The notes under the pieces: generated by a model
What the model saw: only the letters and a program-made list of their open reading frames with translations
Told to the model about the DNA's origin: nothing
Databases searched by the model: none
Origin: Penaeus vannamei
Lineage: Eukaryota > Arthropoda > Malacostraca > Decapoda > Penaeidae
Assembly: GCF_042767895.1 (NCBI RefSeq)
Contig: NC_091569.1
Location: 12,039,974-12,052,473 of the forward strand
Direction of reading: 5' to 3'
DNA length: 12,500 nucleotides
Shown here: piece by piece, positions 1-7,639 of the stretch
Layout of the letters: each line of letters opens with the position of its first letter
Position numbering within the stretch: position 1 is the stretch's first letter
Position numbers and translations under genes: made by a program

Positions 1-330
1 TTGGAGCTCATTATTGACCTGTCTTTTTTTTTATTTTCCTTTTTTTCTGTTTTCTTTTTCTTTTTTTCTCGTCTTTCCTTCCTTTTTTGGGGTGAATTTA
101 TCGGTCCGTTTAAGAGTAAATTCCAGCGACTTCCGCAAGATAATTGCTTTATAATTTACTCACTTTCTCAGTCCATTTCGAAAGGATTTTTTTTTCGGTT
201 CTTGAAATGTGAAAGGATTAATTTGAAAGGATTTTCTTTTTTCTGTTTCCTCGCAATATGTGTCGAGGATTATGTCAGAAGTTTATTCTTTCTGAATCAT
301 GAAAATATAATAACTTAACGGATTAATCTC
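1..330. other. T-rich non-coding flank
   Basis: The first 80 bases are runs of T broken by C. The remainder is AT-rich, non-repetitive sequence. A reading frame is open on the plus strand, but it starts at TTG and encodes a phenylalanine and serine-rich peptide as expected from T-rich DNA. I see no splice pair, conserved motif or RNA gene here. Confidence 0.6.
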
Positions 331-1124
331 ACTCACGTGCTTACTTACTCACTAATTATTTTACTTTCTTACTCATTTATGAATTTACTTTCTAACTCAT
401 TAATCGATTTACTTTCTTACTCTCTCATTAATTTATTTCTTTTCTTACTCTCTCATTTATTTGCTTTCTTACTCACTTATTATTTTCCTAGCCCTTTCAT
501 TTACTTACTCCTTTATTCACCTGCTTCATCCCTCACTTACTCAGCTATTAATTTACCTGCTTACTCATCACTTGCTTATTTCTCAATTTATTCAATCCCT
601 TACTTTACTCATTTATTCATTCATTTGTTTACCCTTCCAATCACTCATTTACTCGTTTATTTATTTATCTACTCACTCATTCACTTCGTCTCTCACCTTC
701 CCAGTTTCTTATTTACTTACTTACTCATTTATGCATTTATGTACACACGTGCATTTACTTACACATTTACATATTCACTGATTCATATACTTACTCACTC
801 CCTCATTTCTTTATCCTCTCACTCATTTACTCACTTACTCACTCACTCACTTACTCATTTACTCAGTCACTCATTTATTTACTCACACTCATTTACTCTC
901 ACTCATTTACTCACTCACTCTCTCACTCACTCGCTTACGCATTTACTCACTCGCTTACCCACTCACCCACTCACTCATTCACTCACTCACGCATTTACTC
1001 AGTCACTCACTTACCCATTCACTCATTTACCCACTCACTCACTCACTCACTCACGCATTTACCCACTCACTCACTCACCCACTCACTCATGTACTCACTC
1101 ACTCACGTAACTATTTACTTACAG
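331..1124. repeat. Degenerate tetranucleotide array (TTAC / TCAT / TCAC)
   Basis: About 800 bases are built from four-base words of the form TTAC, TCAT, TCAC and TTTC. The left half is diverged (TTAC and TTTC words with ATTAAT interruptions). The right half, from about 830, is much more homogeneous, with runs of CACTCACT. One plus-strand frame stays open for about 250 codons, but only because the words have almost no G and few TAA triplets. Its product is a repetitive Thr-His-Ser-Leu peptide, so it is not a gene. Confidence 0.9.
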
Positions 1125-1204
1125 CTGTTAACTCTATTTCGAAATTTTCTACACGCTTTCTGCTCTTCAAAAGTTCCAGTGCTGGTAAACAGTACACAGA
1201 CGGA

Positions 1205-1237
1205 GGGGGAAGAGGGGGAGAGGGGGAGAGGGGGGGG
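1205..1237 (+). other. G-quadruplex-capable tract 1
   Basis: Four G-runs (1205-1209, 1214-1218, 1222-1226, 1230-1237) are separated by purine loops of 4, 3 and 3 bases (AAGA, AGA, AGA). This satisfies the usual four-run, short-loop rule for intramolecular G4 folding on the plus strand. It lies in otherwise ordinary sequence just right of the tetranucleotide array. Function is unknown. Confidence 0.7.
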
Positions 1238-1323
1238 TCGTTATGTACACATGAACAGGCTTGATTCTGTCATTTTCAACTTCGGAAGTGAACAGTGAAC
1301 GGATGAGTGGTTGTTGTTAATTT

Positions 1324-1517
1324 ATCCAAAAAAAAAAATAATAATAATAATAAATATATAAAAAATAATTGTAATGATACTAAAAAAAAAATAAATAAAT
1401 AAAAAAATTAAAAGATTAAAATTAAGATTATTTTCATCCAAAAAAATAATAATGATAATAAAGAAATATATATAGAAATAAAAAAAAAAATAAAAGATTA
1501 AAATTAAGATGATTTTT
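1324..1517. repeat. Tandem duplication of an A-rich segment
   Basis: Two diverged copies are present, about 1324-1435 and 1436-1517. Each begins ATCC followed by an A-run and AAT words, and each ends in the shared 20-mer TAAAAGATTAAAATTAAGAT (1409-1428 and 1491-1510). The first copy is longer by about 30 bases of ATAATTGTAATG-type sequence. The A-run plus (AAT)n head resembles a retroposon tail, but no body is recognisable. Confidence 0.65.
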
Positions 1518-1544
1518 TATTTTTTTTCTTGTTCCTTCTGTATA

Positions 1545-1575
1545 GGGAGAGGGGGGAGGAGGGGAGGTGGGAGGG
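1545..1575 (+). other. G-quadruplex-capable tract 2
   Basis: G-runs at 1545-1547, 1551-1556, 1561-1564, 1569-1571 and 1573-1575 are spaced by 3, 4, 4 and 1 bases, giving five runs where four suffice for a G4. It sits directly right of the duplicated A-rich segment and 340 bases from the first G4 tract, on the same strand. Confidence 0.65.
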
Positions 1576-1618
1576 TATATTTCAGTGGAGTTAGTTGATG
1601 ACTATTTAATGACAATGG

Positions 1619-1905
1619 GGGAATAATTGTGATAATGGTGATAATGATTATGATAATAATGTTAATGGTGATAATAGATATGAGTATGATGGTGATAATG
1701 ATGATAATGATAATGATAAACAAATCATCCCCGTAAGATTATAATAACATATATCAGTCATGATAATGATAATAACAATGGTAACAATAATGATCATGAA
1801 AATGATAATGATAATAATGATAATAATAATAATAGGAATAATGAAATAATAACATAATATTAATAACAGTAATAAAATAACAACAATAATGATAATAGTA
1901 ATGCT
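1619..1905. repeat. Imperfect (AAT/GAT)n array
   Basis: GATAAT, TAATGA and AATAAC words run through this stretch with scattered substitutions, grading into AAC words on the right. It is a decayed trinucleotide microsatellite of the AAT/ATG class. Isoleucine and asparagine-rich peptides read from it are repeat translations. Confidence 0.85.
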
Positions 1906-2083
1906 ATCAGCAACAACAAAAACAGCAACAAATCATTCATATAACGGTAATAAAAACATCAAAAAGGTAAATAAAATCATTGAATTTCGTAATGAGAAAT
2001 GTCAGGCATTCATACAACCGAGAAAAACTCACAAAACGTTACGCCAAATGAATGAACTGAAAAGAGACTAACCTTTTCATTCA
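1906..2083. other. Short non-repetitive spacer
   Basis: A-rich, mostly unique sequence between two arrays. A 60-codon plus-strand frame begins inside the preceding array and ends at 2071. It has mixed composition but no recognisable domain, so I do not call it a gene. Confidence 0.4.
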
Positions 2084-2817
<734 letters not shown>

Positions 2818-3335
2818 GAAGAGAGGGAACAGGAATAAAGGAAATCGAAGGAAGGAGGAGGGAGAGAGGAAAGAAGGAAGTGGAGGGAGAGAGGGAGAAG
2901 AGAAGGGAACGAGAGATGAGGGAATTGGAAGGAAGGTGAAAGGAGAATGATAAAAGGGAAGAGAAGATAGACAAGCGAATGCTAGAGGAAAGAAGGAAGT
3001 GGAAGGAGAGAGAAGGGAATTGGAAGGAAGGAGAAATGATAGAATTGGAAGAAAGGAGAAATAAGGAAATTGGAAGGAGGATAGATGGAGAGAGAGGGAG
3101 AAAGGGGAAGTAAAGAAGGAAGAAGGAAAGAGAGAAGAGAAAGGGTATTGGAGGAAAGAGGGGAGGGAGGAAGAAAAGAAAAGGGGAAGAGAAAGAGGGA
3201 AGGACAAGAAGAAAGGGATTATATAAGAAGGAAGAAAAAGAAAGAAGAAATGGAATATGATAGACAAATAAAACGAAAACAAGGAGGACAGAAGAAAATA
3301 GTGTGTGTAAGAATAGAGGAAGAAAGATAAAGGAA
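2818..3335. repeat. Polypurine minisatellite (GGAA/GAGA words)
   Basis: About 500 bases are almost all A and G on the plus strand. Inside it, AGAGGAAAGAAGGAAGTGGA occurs at 2865 and again at 2984, 119 bases apart. After each copy comes GGGAATTGGAAGGAAGG, so a longer unit has been duplicated and then altered by indels. Further GAATTGGAAG-type words follow to about 3080. Long homopurine tracts with internal repeats can form triplex (H-DNA). Charged plus-strand and Phe/Ser minus-strand peptides are compositional. Confidence 0.85.
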
Positions 3336-3723
3336 GAAAAATGATAAGTAAAAATAAGAGAAAAATATCGATTATTTCACAGTAAGACATATCTAGATAA
3401 AACAAAAACAAACAGACAATGATAATCAAGTATATCTTATACCACTACATTGGCAACGATTATCATATTATGCATGTAAGTGCTGATGATATGATATGTA
3501 TGATAATGAAAGTTATTCCATTTCCCATAATGAACATCATATCATTATCATCATTACTTATAAAAGGCTGTAGAAGAATTGACAAAAATAACTAACCATT
3601 AGATATCATAGGAAGGACAGACTAAAAGAATATTATAAAGAAAAGTATAATAATGATGATAAAAAAATAAAAATAATATCATCGTGACTGCCTCAAGTCG
3701 ATAACGTTTATCTATACAAAGTT
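3336..3723. other. AT-rich unique spacer with a weak inverted repeat
   Basis: Non-repetitive AT-rich DNA. The word TGATGATATGATATG at 3484-3498 is matched in inverted orientation by 3538-3553 with one extra base, enclosing about 39 bases. The words resemble the neighbouring GAT arrays, so this may be decayed repeat rather than a designed hairpin. No gene is seen. Confidence 0.4.
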
Positions 3724-4019
3724 ATGGTGGTGGTGAAGATGATGATGATGATGTTCGCGAATAATTGGGTTATTGTGATGATAATGGGGATGAGAGTAAT
3801 GAAGGTGATTAGGATGGAAATGAGGTTGGTGATGTGATGAGGATGAGAGTGATGATAACGAGGAGGATGAAGATGATGATGAGGTGATGATGACGGTGAT
3901 GAGGATAAAGATGGTAATGATGATGGTGATGATGATGATGATGATGACGGTGATGAAGATAAAGATGGTAATGATGATGATGATGATGATGATGACGGTG
4001 ATGAGAATAGGGATTGTGA
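3724..4019. repeat. (GAT)n array with nested 48-54 bp unit
   Basis: GAT and GTGAT words dominate. A longer unit beginning GACGGTGATGA, followed by AGATAAAGATGGTAATGATG (allowing one base change), starts at 3892, 3946 and 3994, giving periods of 54 and 48 bases. Both are multiples of three. One plus-strand frame therefore reads as an Asp/Gly-rich acidic peptide, but a TGA at 3880-3882 lies just upstream and there is no ATG in that frame, so it is not called as coding. Confidence 0.85.
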
Positions 4020-4067
4020 TGATGACTCTAAATCCGACCTCGATTAGTGATGTATTTTCGCACTGCA

Positions 4068-4405
4068 ACATGATGATAACAAAAATGATAATGATATCAA
4101 TTATCATAATAACAATGGGAATAATAATAATAACAACAGTAATAATAATAACAACGATAATGATAATAACAATAACAAAAATAATAATAACAATAATAAT
4201 GATAATAACAACAAAAATGATAACAATAGCAATAATAATGATAATAATAATAACAAAAATAATAATAATAACAACAATAATGATAATAATAATAACAAAA
4301 TAATAATAATAACAATAATAATGATAATAATAATAACAAAAATAATTATAATAACAAAAATAATTATAATAACAATAATAATGATAATAATAATAACAAA
4401 AAATA
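4068..4405. repeat. (AAT/AAC)n minisatellite with ~40-bp unit
   Basis: The word AATAATGATAATAA recurs with its G at 4162, 4201, 4240, 4282, 4323 and 4383, giving intervals of 39, 39, 42, 41 and 60. The last interval contains an extra tandem copy of an 18-bp word (AATAATTATAATAACAAA from 4341 and again from 4359), explaining 60 as 42 plus 18. The array is thus a true minisatellite built over an AAT microsatellite. Confidence 0.8.
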
Positions 4406-4560
4406 ACAATCATAATACAATAGTGAAAAGGTAAATGAATAAATCAACTTGATTAATAAATAAAAAATATATGCCATAAAGATTCCCATTTGAAACTTTT
4501 TCGCTATCTGCCATAATAAACTTTTTTCTTCTTCTCTTCGATTCAGCAGTACATCCCATG
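4406..4560. other. Non-repetitive island between AAT arrays
   Basis: About 150 bases of ordinary-complexity sequence are enclosed by (AAT/AAC)n on the left and (TAA)n on the right. On the minus strand it reads as a mixed-composition peptide segment (TWDVLLNRREEEKSLLWQIA and onward), but that frame runs into repeat sequence on both sides. I do not recognise it. A short interspersed element with a (TAA)n tail is one possible explanation, and a leftover unique spacer is another. Confidence 0.3.
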
Positions 4561-4660
4561 TAATAATAATAATAATGATTATAGTAACAAAGTTAATGAT
4601 GATAACAATAATATTATTAATGATAATAATAATGGTAATGATTATTATAACATTAGTAGT
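4561..4660. repeat. (AAT/GAT)n patch
   Basis: TAATAATAATAATGATTATAG-type words continue to about 4660 with many substitutions. It is the same repeat class as 4068-4405 and probably part of one expanded trinucleotide domain. Confidence 0.7.
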
Positions 4661-4696
4661 CATACTATTAAGGATAACAATAGAAATAAAATCATT

Positions 4697-4906
4697 ATGA
4701 TAATAATGATGATAATATCAATACTGACAGTAATGATGAGGGTGAGGATGATAATTATGATGATGATGATGATGATGATGAGGAGGAGGAGGAGGAGGAG
4801 GAGGAGGAGGAGGATAATGATGATAATGATGATGATGATGATGGCAATAATTATAATAACAATGATAATAATGATGATGATAATAATAATAATAATGATA
4901 AATCAA
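4697..4906. repeat. (GAT)n-(GAG)n-(GAT)n compound array
   Basis: GAT repeats (about 4757-4780) change abruptly to an uninterrupted GAG/AGG run (about 4781-4813), return to GAT, and end in AAT words. The block switch of one base in the triplet along the array indicates slippage expansion of a variant repeat. Met-Arg or His-Pro peptides read here are artefacts. Confidence 0.9.
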
Positions 4907-5016
4907 GATCTAAAAATATTGACTTATTAATACCCAAACCGACATGAATAATAAATTCATCAGACTAATGGAAACTATCAATCCTTTGAAGTTCATTCTC
5001 TTTATTTCTTTATTCA

Positions 5017-5185
5017 TTTATTTATTTACTCCTTACTCTTTCTCTTTCTCTTTTTATTTCAGGTCCTTTTTATTCTTATTTTTTACTCTTTATTTTTTTC
5101 ATATACTTCTATTTTTCTTCTTCTTCTTCTAATTCTTCTTCATCATCATCACCTTGTTCCTTTCTTTTTCTTTTCTTTTTTTTCT
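5017..5185. repeat. Pyrimidine-rich tract with (TTC)n and (ATC)n
   Basis: TTTA and TCTT words pass into (TTC)n at about 5115-5130 and (ATC)n at about 5140-5150, then CTTTT words. A TTTCAG at about 5057-5062 resembles a splice acceptor but is followed only by more low-complexity DNA. Confidence 0.75.
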
Positions 5186-5303
5186 TTTGGACTGGAATGT
5201 CCCGGATGTCATCGCTCAGGTCCGACACGACGGCGAAGATTCTCTGTTTTTCGTTTCCCTTTTTCTTGTTTTTCTCCAGGTTTTCCGGCCTTTAATAAAC
5301 GAC

Positions 5304-5350
5304 TGGCCAATGGTTTCTTCCGGAGGTTGTCACGGGGTTCGAGTCCCGGG
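5304..5350 (+). mobile_element. Possible tRNA-derived SINE head (pol III box-like pair)
   Basis: GGTTCGAGTCC at 5336-5346 matches the tRNA B-box consensus GGTTCGANNCC. TGGCCAATGG at 5304 is A-box-like (TGGCNNA-GG) but lies only 32 bases upstream, against about 44 in a normal tRNA. The T-arm would pair with one mismatch, and no acceptor or anticodon stem can be drawn, so this is not a tRNA gene. A degenerate tRNA-derived SINE or a chance B-box are the alternatives. The segment downstream, to about 5435, has ordinary complexity. Confidence 0.25.
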
Positions 5351-5445
5351 AACGGCGTGGGTGTCGTTGAGGAACACGCACACATTTTTCACTGTACACA
5401 CATACATGGATATGCATTGTATATATACAGGTCCAGACAGAGAAG

Positions 5446-5475
5446 AGAAGAGAGAGAGAGATATAGATAAAGAGA

Positions 5476-5531
<56 letters not shown>

Positions 5532-5554
5532 AGAAGAGAGAAGAGGGAGAGGGG

Positions 5555-5594
<40 letters not shown>

Positions 5595-5614
5595 GAGGGA
5601 GGGAGGGAGGGAGG

Positions 5615-5663
<49 letters not shown>

Positions 5664-5684
5664 CAGAAGAGAGAAGAGAGAGAG

Positions 5685-5742
<58 letters not shown>

Positions 5743-5848
5743 AGAAAGAGAGAGAGAGAAAACAAAAGAGAGAAGAGAGAGAGGGGGGAGAGAGAGAGAG
5801 AGAGGGGGGGGAGAGAGAGAGAGGGGGGGGGAGAGAGAGAGAGAGAGA
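5446..5848. repeat. (GA)n compound array with ACAGAAGAGAG interruptions
   Basis: Long GA runs are interrupted by a recurring word, ACAGAAGAGAGAAGAG or a close variant, beginning at 5530, 5663 and 5762. Each is followed by GGGAG or GAGGGG sequence. A (GGGA)n patch lies at about 5591-5621. The array is therefore a higher-order repeat with units of about 133 and 99 bases. Arg-Glu and Ser-Leu peptides are translations of it. Confidence 0.95.
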
Positions 5849-6182
5849 CCATATACACAGATTCACAAGCACGCACATTTCCCGTTCACAAATTCATACA
5901 CATACGGTGCATACACTCAGGGTATATGAGCACGCACACTTCAAAATACATACATACTTTGTATACAAACTCAGACATTAATAGTGTATATATGTATATA
6001 CCTATATATGCATATACATGTCATATATGTATATATCTACACGCATACATATATGATATATATCCAAACAAACAAAAACAAACACACAAACTCACGCAGC
6101 TTTCTATCTGCCAAAAGACGTTTTGTGATTCATGTTTTGATATTACCATGAGGTCTTATTTATTGCTCTTTCACTTATTTGG
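5849..6182. other. CA/TA-rich spacer
   Basis: Scattered CACACA, CATACA and TATATG words lie in moderately unique sequence. AGCACGCACA occurs twice (near 5867 and 5929). No exon or RNA gene is seen. Confidence 0.5.
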
Positions 6183-6229
6183 CCGTGTGTGTGTGTGTGT
6201 GTATGTATGTACGTATGTATGTATGTATA

Positions 6230-6315
<86 letters not shown>

Positions 6316-6380
6316 CATGCATGTGTGTATTTCTGTATATTTGTATGCATTTATGTGCGTATGTATGTATGTATGCATGT
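6183..6380. repeat. (GT)n-(GTAT)n-(GT)40 microsatellite
   Basis: A short GT run is followed by (GTAT)n at about 6201-6230, a pure GT run of 80 bases at 6233-6312, and TGTGTAT/GTATGT words to about 6380. Alternating purine-pyrimidine GT runs can adopt Z-DNA. Cys-Val and Thr-His peptides here are artefacts. Confidence 0.95.
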
Positions 6381-7026
6381 GCTGATGCACACATTCGTTC
6401 ATCCGCTTGTGCACAAATGCACAAGACTCTTCTATTCCCGTGACTTACAAAGAGCAATGGGAACCCCTTTAGCCCTTCAAGTAAGCAGAGAAGGAGACGG
6501 ATAAGACCCCATTTGCCCCTTTCTCCTTCGTCTTCCTGCTCAATTAAGCACCAGGGCAGAGAATAGTCGAAACAGCTCCGCCGCTTCGAAGCGGATCCGA
6601 CCCGCTGCTTCATGCTTCATTACCTCATCTACATAATGGACCGAACCGACGAAGCCCAAAAGATCTTCAGGGAGCCGACGGTTAATAAACCCGGGAGTAA
6701 ACTATCAGGGTAAACTATTGTTTTGGGAGAGCTGTGGTACGTAAGTTATGCTCGCTATAAACCGCAGCCTCCGAATTCTTGGCTGGACTTCCGAACTACA
6801 ACTTTTGACAATAACTTGGTTTGTCGCTCGGAGATATATTGTCCTTGTTATAAGTTAGACTGCAGTGTTGTTGTTCATGTTTTTTTGTTGTTTTTTTTCA
6901 TGAAGCTGCCATTGCCCGAGGTTATTTACGCCTTGGTGGTAATACAGTTAGATGAGTGTTGGTATGTGATTAAATAATATACCGACATATATAGATGGAT
7001 AGATTGATTGATAAAGCGCGTACATA

Positions 7027-7028
<2 letters not shown>
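6381..7028. other. Non-repetitive block
   Basis: Ordinary-complexity DNA between two GT arrays. It holds a 14-bp perfect palindrome (CCGCTTCGAAGCGG, 6581-6594) and a GTAAACTAT direct repeat (6697-6705 and 6710-6718). It also has a short plus-strand ATG frame in strong context (6636-6713, 25 codons) and a plus-strand GTAAGT at 6741-6746. A further frame to 6977 has mixed composition but starts at TTG and is unrecognised. If the window holds any conserved non-repeat DNA, this block is one of the better places. Confidence 0.4.
6449..6613 (-). CDS. Weak candidate coding exon, minus strand
   Basis: Reading the minus strand, an ATG at 6613-6611 with A at position -3 opens 55 codons (MKQRVGSASKRRSCFDY at the start, GLKGFPLLF at the end). 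The last codon abuts GTAAGT at 6448-6443, a good splice donor, in phase 0. The DNA is non-repetitive and of mixed composition, unlike most open frames in this window. I recognise no family or domain. The C-terminal part is hydrophobic (LIRLLLCLLEGL), but this is too short to call a membrane segment. No promoter, acceptor or partner exon is visible, and competing open frames exist on the plus strand. Chance is at least as likely. Confidence 0.13.

Positions 7029-7084
<56 letters not shown>
7029..7084. repeat. (TG)28 microsatellite
   Basis: An uninterrupted TG dinucleotide run of 56 bases, flanked by ATT and ACAGG. It is preceded by a short GATA/GATT patch at about 6988-7013. Confidence 0.97.
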
Positions 7085-7087
<3 letters not shown>

Positions 7088-7434
7088 AGGATTATGTTAA
7101 AATATAACCATTTAATCTTCATCCATATAGAGTTCCCAAACGCAGATACATTCACATGCAAGAACCTGAATGCAGGCAAGCGCACGGCTCTCCGAGTTAT
7201 GAAAGGCAGACCTTATTTGACTTCTTCTCCCGCCTGTTCCCCATCCACCCGGCCCAATATATATGTCGCTGAGGACTAGTATACCGCGGAACATACGATC
7301 TGACATCTGGACCCTCCTTTGTCGGGAATATATTGCATGTCCTCTAAATCATTCCACGCACCCAGGTGTAGTCTTCCGATTTTTCAACTTTTATTTTCGT
7401 GTCCTGTGCTCCCTTTTTTAACCCTTTAGCTTTA
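7085..7434. other. Non-repetitive spacer
   Basis: Ordinary-complexity sequence with short open frames on both strands and none longer than about 65 codons. I see no recognisable protein, tRNA or snRNA. Confidence 0.5.
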
Positions 7435-7478
7435 TCGTCTGACAAGGAAGGTCTTCGTCTGACAAGGAAGGTCTTCGT
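7435..7478. repeat. 20-bp perfect tandem duplication
   Basis: TCGTCTGACAAGGAAGGTCT occurs at 7435-7454 and again at 7455-7474 without a mismatch, followed by the first four bases of a third copy. Perfect identity in non-repetitive surroundings points to a recent event or an assembly error. Confidence 0.95.
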
Positions 7479-7566
7479 GCAGTCCTTTTGAGGCTAATGA
7501 TTTGATTCTCCATCCATTGTGACTTGAAGGAGTGTTACGTCTTGGGAGAAAAATGTGTTTATACCG

Positions 7567-7591
7567 CTGACGTTTATCTTCTCCTTTGCAG
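7567..7591 (+). other. Splice-acceptor-like site
   Basis: CTGAC at 7567-7571 fits a branch-point consensus, with its A at 7570, 21 bases upstream of the AG at 7590-7591. Between them lies a pyrimidine-rich TTATCTTCTCCTTTGCAG. Two of the three downstream frames stay open from 7592. One reads GLMAVFEVVNSVFSPRRRVL with mostly G/C-ending codons, the other FDGCLRGRQQRVFSPATC. Both then run into the pyrimidine minisatellite. A real exon would need a donor before about 7660, and I do not see a good one. Confidence 0.25.
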
Positions 7592-7639
7592 GGTTTGATG
7601 GCTGTCTTCGAGGTCGTCAACAGCGTGTTTTCTCCCCGG

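Noticed and set aside
337..1110. Plus-strand 257-codon open frame
   Set aside because: It is a translation of the degenerate TTAC/TCAC array, giving a repetitive Thr-His-Ser-Leu peptide. A second frame is also open over part of it, as expected from composition.
331..1124. CRISPR-like array
   Set aside because: There are no constant repeats separated by unique spacers. The words are four bases long and degenerate, and the window looks eukaryotic.
3471..3482. Plus-strand donor-like GTAAGT after ATGCAT
   Set aside because: The upstream sequence is AT-rich with frequent stops and has no protein-like frame, so the match is probably chance.
5051..5062. Splice acceptor TTTATTTCAG
   Set aside because: It sits in a pyrimidine tract where such words are expected, and no coding-like sequence follows.
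5285..5358. Possible complete tRNA gene
   Set aside because: A B-box is present, but the A-box is about 12 bases too close, the T-stem has a mismatch, and no acceptor or anticodon stem can be paired.
5154..5981. 275-codon plus-strand frame with an Arg-Glu-rich middle
   Set aside because: The middle is the (GA)n array. Only the short 5187-5280 segment has mixed composition, and it is discussed separately.
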